Source of the DNA: Microterricola gilva
Lineage (GTDB): Bacteria > Actinomycetota > Actinomycetes > Actinomycetales > Microbacteriaceae
Assembly: GCF_004217495.1 (NCBI RefSeq)
Contig: NZ_SHLC01000001.1
Span: 434,001-498,000, forward strand
Reading direction: 5' to 3'
DNA length: 64,000 nt
Shown: positions 23,317 to 31,802 of the stretch, one piece after another
Numbering within the stretch: the first letter of the stretch is position 1
How the letters are laid out: each line of letters begins with the position of its first letter
Translations under genes and position numbers: made by a program
The notes under the pieces: generated by a model
The model's database searches: none
Seen by the model: the letters and a program-made list of their open reading frames with translations, nothing else
Told to the model about the DNA's origin: nothing

Positions 23317-25922
23317 ACGGCCGGGCGCCGGGCGCCGACGGGCGTCAGAGCGTGCGCCGTGACACTCGGGGCGCCGCGGTCAAGGCACCGCTGCGCACCA
23401 GACTGCGCGAGGCCCCGGTCCTCGCCGGAGCCGCCTATGTGCTCGTCATGGCGGTGCTCGCGGCGTGGGCGGCCTGGCCGATCTACCAGAACCCCTACTT
23501 CTTCATCACCGCGGCCGGCGCGATCGTGGTCGGGGCCGGTGTCGCGGTCCTCGGGCTGATCGGTGGCTGGTCGTGGTTCAGCACCCTGCTGGCGGCGCTC
23601 GGTGCCTACCTGTTGTTCGGCGTGCCGCTGGCCGTCCCCTCCGCGTTCGGCAGCGTCGCCGACGTGTTCGGCGGGCTGCTCGAGCTGCTGGTGCGCTCCG
23701 TGTTCGGCTGGAAGGAGCTGGTGACGATCTCGTTGCCGGTCGGCAGCTATCAGGCGCTGCTCGTGCCGTTCTTCGCCGTGCTCTTCTCCAGCGTCGTGCT
23801 CTCGCTCTCGCTCGCCTGGCGGGCCAAACGCGTCGACGTGCTCGCCGTGCCCGTGATGATGCTCGCCATCGGCTTCGGCATCCTGTTCGGATCCAGCCTG
23901 ATGAGCCCGGCGTTGAGCATCGGACCGCTCACCATCCCGGCGCCGCGCGAGACCGCGATCGGCCTGCTCGGGTTCCTCGCCTCCCTGGGCTTCCTGGTTG
24001 CGCGCACCCGCAGGGCCCGCCGCGCCGCGCAACGCCGCGGCGTCGCAACCGGTGTCGGCGTGCGCAGCCTGGCCGGCTCGGCCCGTCGGGCCAGCCGGGC
24101 CGCTCTGAGCGTCGGCGTTCTGGTCATGGCCGCCGCGGTCGCCGTCTCCGTTGCCGCCGTGCCGCTGCGCGTGGACGAGCGTGATGTGCTGCGCACCACG
24201 ATCGAACCAGAGCTGCAGATGCGCGAATTCGTCAGCCCGCTGAGCTCCTATCGCAGCTTCCTCGGTGACGAGAGCTTCGACGAGGAGCTGCTCGCGGTCG
24301 AGGCGAGCGGCGAGGCGCCGGAGCGCCTGCGGCTCGCGGTGATGAGCTACTACGACGGCGAGGTGTTCCGGGTCGTGGATCCGGCCCGCGGCGTCACCGA
24401 ACGCGAGACGGCGTTCGCCCGCACACCGGGTGCCGCCTTCGGCTCCGACGTGGACACCCGCCTCGACGTCACGATCGCCGGGTACTCCGATGTGTGGATG
24501 CCGTTGGCCGGCAGCCTCTCTCGCGTCGACTTCGTCGGCAGCCGCAAGCAGGCTCTCACCGACGGCTTCTTCTACAACGAGCAGACCCAGGCCGGCGTGC
24601 AGCTGAACGGGCTCCAGGAGGGCGACCGTTACCGGCTCAGGGCCATGGTCGACGGGGAGCCCATGGCACTCAGCGAGGCCAAGCCGCCGAAGAACCAGGA
24701 GGAACTCTTCGACGACGCGGTCATTCCGGACAACCTGGAGAAGTGGGTCGCCGCCCAGGGGCTCGGCGCCGACGGGGCGGCGCTGCAGGAGCTCGTCACC
24801 CGGCTGCGCGAGCGCGGCTACCTCAGCCACTCGCTGACGGCGGCTGGCGACGGCGAGCACAAGTGGCAGCAGGAGCGCGGCGATGTCGCCTTCGCTCCCA
24901 GCCTGGCCGGCCACTCCACCGGCCGCATCGACATGCTCTTCAGCGCCCTGCTCGACAAGCAGACGTCCACGGCGTCCACCGACAACGCCAAACTCGTTGC
25001 CGCGGTCGGCGACGACGAGCAGTTCGCCGTCGCGACGGCGCTCATCGCCGAATCGCTCGGGTTCCCCGCCCGTGTCGTGCTCGGCTTCCGGCTCGACGGT
25101 GGAGCCCCGGCATCCGGCATGCCAGCCTGCCAGGAGGGAATCTGCAGCGGCCGGAACCTCAGTGCCTGGGCCGAGGTGCAGGATGCCGGGGGCGGCTGGA
25201 TCACCGTCGATGCCACGCCGCAGTCGGCCAACCCGCTCGCCCCGAGCGACGAGCAGAAGCGCGACCCGCAGAACACCACGGAGGTCATCGCCGACGGCGC
25301 AACAGAGGTGACCCCGCCGGACGCGGAGCCGGCCGGTGGCGGCGAGAGCCCGGAGGAGCCGAGCGAGGAGGGCGTCGACCTCGCCTGGCTCGTCGCACTC
25401 CTGCGAATCGTCGGCCTCAGCCTGCTCGGACTGCTCCTGCTCTGCTCGCCGCTGATCGTGATGACGATCGCGAAGGTGATGCGTCGGCGCGGCCGCAAGG
25501 GCGTCGCGGACAGCACGGAACGCATTGCCGGCGGCTGGGAGGACTATGTTGACACCGCCGTCGACTACGGCCTGCCGAGGCCGGGAACGCGCACCAGAAT
25601 CGAACTCGCCGCCCGCTATGGGAGCCCGAACGGCCATATGCTCGCCGTGCTCGCCGACGAGGCCGTGTTCGGACCGCTCGAACCCAGCGTGGCCGAGAGC
25701 GAGGCATTCTGGGCGGCCGTCGACGCCGAGCGCGCCCTGCTCGCTCGGGAGTTCAGCTGGTGGCAGCGGCTGCGGGCCCGGCTCTCACTGCGCTCCTTCT
25801 CACGGATGATGTCGACGAAATCGCGGAGAGTGGATACATTCTCTGGGACGCCGACCACGACGAGGATCGCAGGGGGAAAGGCGCGGGCAGCTGCCGTGCC
25901 AGACGACGATGGGGGACGATGA
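23313..25922 (+). CDS. Transglutaminase-like membrane protein, probable pseudoenzyme
   Basis: An 869-residue protein with about six N-terminal transmembrane helices (residues ~35-260), an extracellular part holding a transglutaminase-like core (~560-640), another helix near 700 and a cytosolic tail. The core keeps the family shape (DDEQFAVATALIAESLGFPA, RVVLGFRL, SAWAEVQ, WITVDATPQ), but the usual nucleophile Cys in GxC(E/Q)xFA is Asp568 and the usual His of HAWVEV is Ser617; only Asp633 of the triad remains. Catalysis by the normal mechanism is therefore unlikely. It overlaps the DUF58 gene by 4 nt and the FHA gene start by 4 nt. Confidence 0.85.
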   Translation: MNGRAPGADGRQSVRRDTRGAAVKAPLRTRLREAPVLAGAAYVLVMAVLAAWAAWPIYQNPYFFITAAGAIVVGAGVAVLGLIGGWSWFSTLLAALGAYLLFGVPLAVPSAFGSVADVFGGLLELLVRSVFGWKELVTISLPVGSYQALLVPFFAVLFSSVVLSLSLAWRAKRVDVLAVPVMMLAIGFGILFGSSLMSPALSIGPLTIPAPRETAIGLLGFLASLGFLVARTRRARRAAQRRGVATGVGVRSLAGSARRASRAALSVGVLVMAAAVAVSVAAVPLRVDERDVLRTTIEPELQMREFVSPLSSYRSFLGDESFDEELLAVEASGEAPERLRLAVMSYYDGEVFRVVDPARGVTERETAFARTPGAAFGSDVDTRLDVTIAGYSDVWMPLAGSLSRVDFVGSRKQALTDGFFYNEQTQAGVQLNGLQEGDRYRLRAMVDGEPMALSEAKPPKNQEELFDDAVIPDNLEKWVAAQGLGADGAALQELVTRLRERGYLSHSLTAAGDGEHKWQQERGDVAFAPSLAGHSTGRIDMLFSALLDKQTSTASTDNAKLVAAVGDDEQFAVATALIAESLGFPARVVLGFRLDGGAPASGMPACQEGICSGRNLSAWAEVQDAGGGWITVDATPQSANPLAPSDEQKRDPQNTTEVIADGATEVTPPDAEPAGGGESPEEPSEEGVDLAWLVALLRIVGLSLLGLLLLCSPLIVMTIAKVMRRRGRKGVADSTERIAGGWEDYVDTAVDYGLPRPGTRTRIELAARYGSPNGHMLAVLADEAVFGPLEPSVAESEAFWAAVDAERALLAREFSWWQRLRARLSLRSFSRMMSTKSRRVDTFSGTPTTTRIAGGKARAAAVPDDDGGR

Positions 25923-27109
25923 TGAGTGACAATTCGGTTCCGGGCTTCGGCGTGCTCATCGCACTGCTGCTCTCGCTCGCGTTATACGTGTGGGCCTCCG
26001 CGGCGCTGGCGGCCGTCTTCGGCAAGCTGGGCGAGCCAGGCTGGAAGGCGTGGGTGCCGGTGTACAACAGCTTCGTGCTGTTCCGGCTCGGCGGGGTCGC
26101 GCCGTTCTGGGCGATCACGCTCTTCCTGCCGCTGATCAACGTCGTCGGCTTCGTCTTCTCGATCTTCGCCATCAACTCGATCTCGAAGCAGTTCGACAAG
26201 GGGGCCGGCTTCACCGTGCTCGGCGTGCTGCTGATGCCGATCTGGTCCAGCATTCTCGGCTGGGGCAGGGCAACGGCTGAACCGGCGGGTGCCCAGCGGG
26301 TCGCTCACCCGGATGACGCGGCCCCAGCAGCCGCCTCGCCGTTCGGCATCACTCCCGGCGACGCGGTGCCGGCTCGCATCCCGTTCGGTGAGCCCGTGCA
26401 GCCCGCCGCTCCGCGGATTCCGGCTCCGGCCGCGGCCGTCGCGACGGTCGCGCCTGCCGACGACGTCGTGCAGGAGGCGCACACCGCGCCCCCTGTGTTC
26501 AGCTACACGCCCGCCGTGATCGCTACGCCGGCTCCGGTCGCCCCACCGGCGCCGATCGAGATGCCGGAGGAGCTCTCCGTGCGCGTCGAGCAGCAGACAG
26601 CTGCCCCCGCCCGCGTCACGCCGCTGATCGACTCCGTCCCCGACTTCAGCGCGCCTGCCGCCCCCGTGGCTGCCGCTGCGGCATCCGTCGTTCTCGACGA
26701 GCCGCGGGAAGCCGCCGCGGCGCAGCCGATCGACGACGACGATGACATGGATGCGACGGTCATCGCCGGTCGCCGGAACAAGGCGTGGGTGTTTGAGACC
26801 GAGTCTGGCCAGCGCGTGCCGCTGAGCGCGGAGTTGGTGCTCCTGGGTCGCAACCCGGTGCCGCTGGCCGAGCACCCCGATGCCCAGCTCATCACGGTGC
26901 GCGATGCGGGCCGCACCGTGTCGAAGACCCACGCGAGCGTGCAGTTGCATGGCACCGCATGGGTGATCACGGATCTGCAGTCGACCAACGGTGTCTACGT
27001 TCTCGATGCCGAAGGGGCCGAGATCGAACTCGAGCCCGGCGTCGCGACGGAGGTCACCGGCCGTTTTGTCTTGGGCGAACTCTCTGCCCGTATCTTCCAG
27101 GAGGAGTGA
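25919..27109 (+). CDS. Membrane FHA-domain protein (DUF5684-like N-terminus)
   Basis: A 396-residue protein. The first ~125 residues contain three or four hydrophobic helices resembling DUF5684 (KLGEPGWKAWVPVYNSFVLF). A long Pro/Ala-rich linker (~125-275) leads to an acidic motif DDDDDMDATVIAGRRNKAW and a C-terminal FHA domain (LVLLGRNP, VSKTHASVQLHG, ITDLQSTNGVYV). FHA domains bind phosphothreonine; the threonine in the acidic motif is placed like the self-binding phosphosite of GarA-type proteins. The start overlaps the previous stop; ATGATG leaves 25919 or 25922 possible, with GGGGG just upstream. Confidence 0.88.
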   Translation: MMSDNSVPGFGVLIALLLSLALYVWASAALAAVFGKLGEPGWKAWVPVYNSFVLFRLGGVAPFWAITLFLPLINVVGFVFSIFAINSISKQFDKGAGFTVLGVLLMPIWSSILGWGRATAEPAGAQRVAHPDDAAPAAASPFGITPGDAVPARIPFGEPVQPAAPRIPAPAAAVATVAPADDVVQEAHTAPPVFSYTPAVIATPAPVAPPAPIEMPEELSVRVEQQTAAPARVTPLIDSVPDFSAPAAPVAAAAASVVLDEPREAAAAQPIDDDDDMDATVIAGRRNKAWVFETESGQRVPLSAELVLLGRNPVPLAEHPDAQLITVRDAGRTVSKTHASVQLHGTAWVITDLQSTNGVYVLDAEGAEIELEPGVATEVTGRFVLGELSARIFQEE

Positions 27110-27112
27110 CCG

Positions 27113-27988
27113 GTGCCCCAGCCGTCATCCGAAATACCGCCAGCAGAGTCCGTCGTGCTCCGCCATCAGGCGCGCAGCGACGTCGGCCACAAGCGGGCGG
27201 TGAATGAGGACTCGGTGCTCGCCGAGCACCCGGTCTACATCGTCGCCGATGGCATGGGCGGGCACGAGGCCGGCGATCTGGCCAGCGCCGCCGTTGTCGC
27301 GGCGTTCCGACCGCTCATCGGCGAACGCGAGGTGCTGCCTGAGCAGGTCGTCGCCGCCGTGGCCCAGGCGCAGGCCGCTGTCGAGCGCATTTCGGCGGGG
27401 CGGGCGCGCGGTGCTGGAAGCACACTGACCGGAATCGTGCTCGTCAACGAGAGCACGAACCCGGCCTGGCTCGTCCTGAACGTCGGCGACTCGCGGGTCT
27501 ACCGGCTGAGCGCCGGTGACCTCGGCCGCATCACCCACGACCACTCCCTGGTGCAGGAGATGCTGGATGCCGGCACGCTGGCGCCGGCGGACGCCGCCGA
27601 CTACGTCGGGCGCAACGTCATCACGCGCGCCATCGGTGCCGCCGATGCGCGGGCCGACTACTGGCTGCACCCGGTCATCACGGGGGAGCGGCTGCTGGTC
27701 TGCTCCGACGGCCTGAGCGGTGAGGTGAGCGACGAGGGGCTGCGCGCGGTGCTCACGATGGGCGGCACGGTCGAGGCGACGGCCACCGAACTGCTGACCC
27801 AGGCGCTGCTGAGCGGCGGGCGCGACAACATCTCGCTCATCGTCGTCGACGTGCTGAGCAGCGGAGTCACGGCGCCGGTGGATCCGAGCGGTGTCGACGT
27901 GAGCGAGAGCGAGCACGACACCGTCGACCTCTCCCTCGAGGACACGGCGGAGCTGCCGTGGCGAAAGGGGCGCGGCGGTGGACACTGA
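27113..27988 (+). CDS. PP2C-family Ser/Thr protein phosphatase
   Basis: A 291-residue phosphatase with the metal-binding PP2C motifs: RSDVGHKRAVNEDS, YIVADGMGGHEAGDLAS, VLNVGDSRVYRLSAG, LLVCSDGLSGEVSD and GGRDNISLIVVDV. No membrane segment, so cytosolic. It starts at GTG three bases after the FHA gene stop (GAGGAG upstream) and its end overlaps the next gene by 11 nt. It is the likely counterpart of the cluster's kinase. Confidence 0.93.
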   Translation: MPQPSSEIPPAESVVLRHQARSDVGHKRAVNEDSVLAEHPVYIVADGMGGHEAGDLASAAVVAAFRPLIGEREVLPEQVVAAVAQAQAAVERISAGRARGAGSTLTGIVLVNESTNPAWLVLNVGDSRVYRLSAGDLGRITHDHSLVQEMLDAGTLAPADAADYVGRNVITRAIGAADARADYWLHPVITGERLLVCSDGLSGEVSDEGLRAVLTMGGTVEATATELLTQALLSGGRDNISLIVVDVLSSGVTAPVDPSGVDVSESEHDTVDLSLEDTAELPWRKGRGGGH

Positions 27989-29015
27989 CGATCTCGATTC
28001 CGATCTCGATTCCGATCTCGACGAGTCGACGCGCATCGTCACCCGCGGCGCCACGCCGTCGGTGTTCGACGACGCCACGCGCGTCGTCGCCAAGGGGAGC
28101 GAACTGGATGACGCGACGCGCGTTGTGAGCCGCAGGGCCGCTTCCACGGTGCCGACCACTCCTGTGCCTCCTGCCCCGGCGGCTCCCGCCGCGGTGCCAC
28201 CCGCCGCTGCAGCTCCTGTCGCCCAGCTTCCCGTCGCTGCGCCACCCGCCCCGGCGCCGCCTGTCGCTGAGCGGTACTTCCCCGCGCCGGCCGTCGAGCC
28301 GGAGCTCGACGAGGCGACCCGCATCGTTCGCCGCCCGTCGACTGCGCCCGTCACGCCTGCGGACCCAGCGGCCGAGTCGGATGACGAAGACGCCACCAGG
28401 ATCGTGCGTCGCGCGCCCGCCGTCCCCGTGGCCACTGCTACAACTCCTCACCCCGCGCCCGCGGCTCCCGCGGCTGAGGCTCTCGCGCCTTCCGCCGCGG
28501 CTGCCGCGGTGCCGGAGCCCTCGGGCGACGCGGACGACGATGACGCCACCAGGATCGTGCGCCGCCTCGTTCCCGACGCGGAGTCAGCCGACGACTCGAC
28601 TCGAATCGTGCGCCGCGCCGCTTCCGTTGCTTCCGCTGACGCCACCGCCGTCGCTGCCGGGGTCGCTGCCGTCTCCGGATCGGACCAGTCGGCGGGTGAG
28701 GACACCCGCGCTATCGTGCGCACCGGAGCATCGGCGCAGCAGCTCGCCGAGACGGCGCAGCCTCCCGCAGCGGTGCCGACGGCATCCGCGGTGCAGGCCC
28801 CGCGGCAGCCGGAGGTCTACACGCCGCGGCCGGTGCCCGAGCAACAGCCGCTGCAACGCACGCACATCGAGGCGAGCTCGAGGCCGCCGGCCGTTGCGGA
28901 GTCCGCCGGCGCCCGGGCGCGTCGGCGTCTTGTCATCGCGGTGAGCGCGGTCGCCGGAATCGCGGTGCTCGGCGCGGTCATCGCTGCCGCAATCGTGCTG
29001 ATCGCCGCCCTCTAG
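27978..29015 (+). CDS. Tail-anchored protein with repeated D-x-T-R-[IV]-V motifs
   Basis: A 345-residue protein I do not recognise. It begins with DLDSDLDSDLDE, coded by a small tandem repeat. Seven clear copies of an acidic-threonine motif follow: DESTRIVTR, DDATRVVAK, DDATRVVSRR, DEATRIVRR, DEDATRIVRR, DDDATRIVRR and DDSTRIVRR, plus a weaker GEDTRAIVR. The copies are separated by Pro/Ala-rich spacers of variable length. The last ~25 residues are one transmembrane helix after an RARRR stretch, so the repeats face the cytosol. Its position directly after a PP2C gene and near a kinase and FHA protein suggests the threonines are phosphorylation and FHA-docking sites. GTG start, overlapping the phosphatase gene by 11 nt. 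Confidence 0.8.
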   Translation: MDTDDLDSDLDSDLDESTRIVTRGATPSVFDDATRVVAKGSELDDATRVVSRRAASTVPTTPVPPAPAAPAAVPPAAAAPVAQLPVAAPPAPAPPVAERYFPAPAVEPELDEATRIVRRPSTAPVTPADPAAESDDEDATRIVRRAPAVPVATATTPHPAPAAPAAEALAPSAAAAAVPEPSGDADDDDATRIVRRLVPDAESADDSTRIVRRAASVASADATAVAAGVAAVSGSDQSAGEDTRAIVRTGASAQQLAETAQPPAAVPTASAVQAPRQPEVYTPRPVPEQQPLQRTHIEASSRPPAVAESAGARARRRLVIAVSAVAGIAVLGAVIAAAIVLIAAL

Positions 29016-29060
29016 CCGCGGCACAGGGGCACCGCGCTCGCGGCCCGCGAAAACTGCACA

Positions 29061-29082
29061 GGCCCGGTGAATTCACCGGGCC
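29061..29082. terminator. Palindromic terminator after the kinase cluster
   Basis: A perfect 22-base palindrome, GGCCCGGTG-AATT-CACCGGGCC, giving a 9-bp GC-rich stem and four-base loop, 45 bases after the last gene of the cluster. There is no T-tract, so termination efficiency is uncertain. Confidence 0.5.
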
Positions 29083-29180
29083 ATCGCACACAACGCGGGC
29101 CGCCGCCCTCGGCGTGGGCTAAGTTCCGACAGGCGCCGCGAGAGAACGGCGCCAAACGGGGCGCTCGATACACTGAATCC

Positions 29181-29852
29181 ATGACTGCGCCGCAACCGCC
29201 GAAGCCTCGACTACGGCGCCCTGTGCTCTGGATCTCGATCGCGGCCGGACTCGTGATCGCGTTCGGCGCTGTCGCCGCCGGATACGCGGTGGGGGCCGGC
29301 TCGTCCAAGAGCGAAGCCACAGAGGCCTCGGCGAAACCGTCAACCCGCCCCGAGCCCGAGGCGAGCGCGCCAACCGTGCCGCTGCCGGAGCCGAGCGAGG
29401 AGCCCGTCTCGGTGATCCCCGCTGAGTGCTCCGGCATCTACACCACGGATTGGTCCACCCAGTTGGACGGCTACGTCCTGAATCCCGCGTGGGCAGCGGA
29501 AGACCGGAACTCCGCCACCAGTGATGACGAGCTCAACGCGATCGTCAAGGCGGGCGACCCACTTCGTTGCCAGTGGGGCCACGAGAGTGGGGGCAGCGAC
29601 CGAAGCCTCAAGACCGCAGTGGTTGCAGTCACAGCAGAGCAGAGCGCTGCCGTTCTCGCGCGCCTGCAGGTGCTCGATTTCAGCTGCTACGAGGAGCTCG
29701 GCGGCACCCGCTGCGTCCTCGAGGAAGACGATGACAACGGAACCTGGGGCGAATCGCACTTCGTCCGTGACGGCGTCTGGATCGCCACGCGCTGGATGAA
29801 CATGGCCCCAGACGGTTACACGCACGACATCGTCAACACCCTCTGGCCATAG
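29181..29852 (+). CDS. Predicted membrane-anchored or exported protein of unknown function
   Basis: A 223-residue protein, start taken at the ATG 29181 because the open frame upstream runs through the preceding terminator palindrome. A basic N-terminus (PPKPRLRRP) and one hydrophobic helix (~residues 15-37) precede a Ser/Pro/Glu-rich linker and an extracellular domain with four cysteines (PAECSG, PLRCQWGH, DFSCYEELGGTRCVLE). No family is recognised. A CGATACACT sequence just upstream could be a -10 region giving a very short leader. It stands alone between the kinase cluster and the pilus locus. Confidence 0.7.
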   Translation: MTAPQPPKPRLRRPVLWISIAAGLVIAFGAVAAGYAVGAGSSKSEATEASAKPSTRPEPEASAPTVPLPEPSEEPVSVIPAECSGIYTTDWSTQLDGYVLNPAWAAEDRNSATSDDELNAIVKAGDPLRCQWGHESGGSDRSLKTAVVAVTAEQSAAVLARLQVLDFSCYEELGGTRCVLEEDDDNGTWGESHFVRDGVWIATRWMNMAPDGYTHDIVNTLWP

Positions 29853-30053
29853 GCCCGCGCGCCACACGAACACACCGTCGTGGCAGCGATCGGCGCACCG
29901 ATCTGCGCGGTGAAGGTGCGACAGCCCGCGAGCTGAGCCCGCCTCACTTCGGGTGATAGTCAACACCCCGAACTAGGGGCTACCGGCGCGCCCAAAGCGC
30001 GCGCTACGTTGTCACGCTAGATAAAAACTCGAGCGCGTTCTTGCCCTACACAA

Positions 30054-30089
30054 CTGCGGCTGCTCGGGAGTGCCGCAGCACGCCTTTTT
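30054..30089 (+). promoter_or_regulatory. Hairpin with T-run in the pilB leader
   Basis: CTGCGGC (30054-30060) pairs with GCCGCAG (30072-30078), and a TTTTT run lies at 30085-30089, directly before the GAGGAGG ribosome site of pilB. It could be an attenuator or a weak terminator of upstream transcription. The rest of the ~250-bp gap (29853-30104) shows no gene; a c-di-GMP riboswitch consensus was looked for and not seen. Confidence 0.3.
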
Positions 30090-30104
30090 CCCGAGGAGGT
30101 CATT

Positions 30105-31775
30105 GTGGCTACATTGTCAGAAATCCTGATCCTTCACGGACATCTGCCGATCGAGCATCTTGACTCAGTGTCTGCACCTGGCAGCAACGAGGAAACCGTC
30201 GTGCGCGCGCTCGTCGAGCGCGGTGTGATCTCTGAGATTCAGCTCACCAAGGCCCGTGCGGCCCAGGCCGGGCTCCCCTATGTCGAGCTGCTCGACTTCC
30301 CCGTCGACCGCGTCGCCGTCGCGCTCGTCAGCGCCGCGGTCTGCCGACGCCACGAACTCCTGCCCGTTGCCGTCTCCGGCGATCGCATCGCCGTCGCCAT
30401 GGTGAATCCGGGCAACGTCTTCGCCATCGATGATGTGCGCGAGGCCTCCGGCCTGCACGTCGACCCGATCGTCGCCGAGCGCAGTGATCTGCTTGCCGCC
30501 ATCGCCCGCTACCACCGCGCAGACGACGAACTCAGCGACCTCACCAACACCCTCGAAGAAGAGAACGCCCCGCAGGAGTCCACAGACTTCGGTGTCGGCG
30601 ACCCCAGCGACGACGACGCGCCGATCGTACGCTTCGTGAATCTGCTCGTCAGCCAGGCCATCCAAGACAAGGCCTCCGACATTCACATCGAACCGGCCGA
30701 GCGTGAGATGCGGGTGCGGTACCGCATCGACGGCGTCCTGCACGAGATGCAGGCAGCCCCCAAGAGCATTCAGAACGGCGTGATCTCGCGCCTCAAGATC
30801 ATGAGCGACATCGACATCGCCGAGCGGCGCAAGCCGCAGGACGGCCGGATGTCGGTGAGCCACGGCGGACGCAAGATCGACCTGCGCGTGGCCACCCTGC
30901 CGACGGTGTGGGGCGAGAAAGTCGTCATGCGAATTCTCGACAACACCAACACCAGCCTCGATGTGCGCGATCTGGCGCTACTCGACTACAACTTCGAGGC
31001 GTACAAGACGAGCTACTCCAAGCCGTACGGCATGATCCTCGTCACCGGGCCTACCGGTTCCGGCAAGTCGACGACGCTGTACACGACGCTCGGCGCCGTC
31101 TCCCGCCCCGAGATCAACGTGATCACCGTCGAAGACCCCGTCGAGTACCGCATGCCGGGCATCAACCAGGTGCAGGTGAACCCCAAGGCCGGGCTGACCT
31201 TCGCCAGCGCACTGCGCAGCATCCTCCGATCCGACCCCGACGTGGTGCTCCTCGGCGAGATCCGTGACCACGAGACAGCGCAGATCGCCATCGAGGCATC
31301 CCTCACCGGCCACCTCGTGCTCTCGACCCTGCACACCAACGATGCCCCGAGTGCGATCACCCGCCTCACCGAAATGGACATCGAACCGTTCCTCGTCGGT
31401 TCTGCCCTCGACTCCGTCGTCGCCCAGCGCCTCGCCCGGCGACTCTGCGATCGCTGCAAGGCGCCGAGCGAACTCGACCCGGAGTACGTCTCCGGACTGC
31501 GGTTCAGCTTCGACCCGAGTCAGCCGCGGCCCGTCGTGTATGAGCCGATCGGATGCCAGAGCTGCTCGAACACGGGGTACCGCGGTCGCATCGCGGTGCA
31601 CGAGGTGATGACCGTCAGCGAGGAGATCGAGCGCTTGGCCGTGGCCCGTGCATCGAGCGCCGAGATCGGCCGGCTTGCACGCGAGCAGGGCATGATCACG
31701 CTGCGCGAAGACGGATGGGAGAAGGTCAAGATGGGACTGACTTCGATCGAGGAGATCCTGAGGGTGGTGTCCTGA
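30105..31775 (+). CDS. pilB: Type IV pilus assembly ATPase PilB
   Basis: A 556-residue secretion ATPase of the GspE/PilB family that powers pilus extension. GTG start behind GAGGAGG. The N-terminal ~150 residues form the GspE-N-type domain. The ATPase core has DKASDIHIEPAEREMRVRYR, Walker A GPTGSGKSTTLYT, the Asp box, Walker B DPDVVLLGEIRDHETA and His box LVLSTLHTNDAPSA. The zinc-binding four-cysteine element typical of PilB/GspE is present (CDRCKAP and CQSCSNTGYRGR). First gene of a complete pilus locus. Confidence 0.95.
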   Translation: MATLSEILILHGHLPIEHLDSVSAPGSNEETVVRALVERGVISEIQLTKARAAQAGLPYVELLDFPVDRVAVALVSAAVCRRHELLPVAVSGDRIAVAMVNPGNVFAIDDVREASGLHVDPIVAERSDLLAAIARYHRADDELSDLTNTLEEENAPQESTDFGVGDPSDDDAPIVRFVNLLVSQAIQDKASDIHIEPAEREMRVRYRIDGVLHEMQAAPKSIQNGVISRLKIMSDIDIAERRKPQDGRMSVSHGGRKIDLRVATLPTVWGEKVVMRILDNTNTSLDVRDLALLDYNFEAYKTSYSKPYGMILVTGPTGSGKSTTLYTTLGAVSRPEINVITVEDPVEYRMPGINQVQVNPKAGLTFASALRSILRSDPDVVLLGEIRDHETAQIAIEASLTGHLVLSTLHTNDAPSAITRLTEMDIEPFLVGSALDSVVAQRLARRLCDRCKAPSELDPEYVSGLRFSFDPSQPRPVVYEPIGCQSCSNTGYRGRIAVHEVMTVSEEIERLAVARASSAEIGRLAREQGMITLREDGWEKVKMGLTSIEEILRVVS

Positions 31776-31802
31776 CCCATGTGGAGAAAACGGAGAGACA
31801 CG

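Noticed and set aside
29853..30104. Possible c-di-GMP riboswitch before pilB
   Set aside because: The conserved core of the GEMM class is not present; only a short hairpin with T-run is seen.
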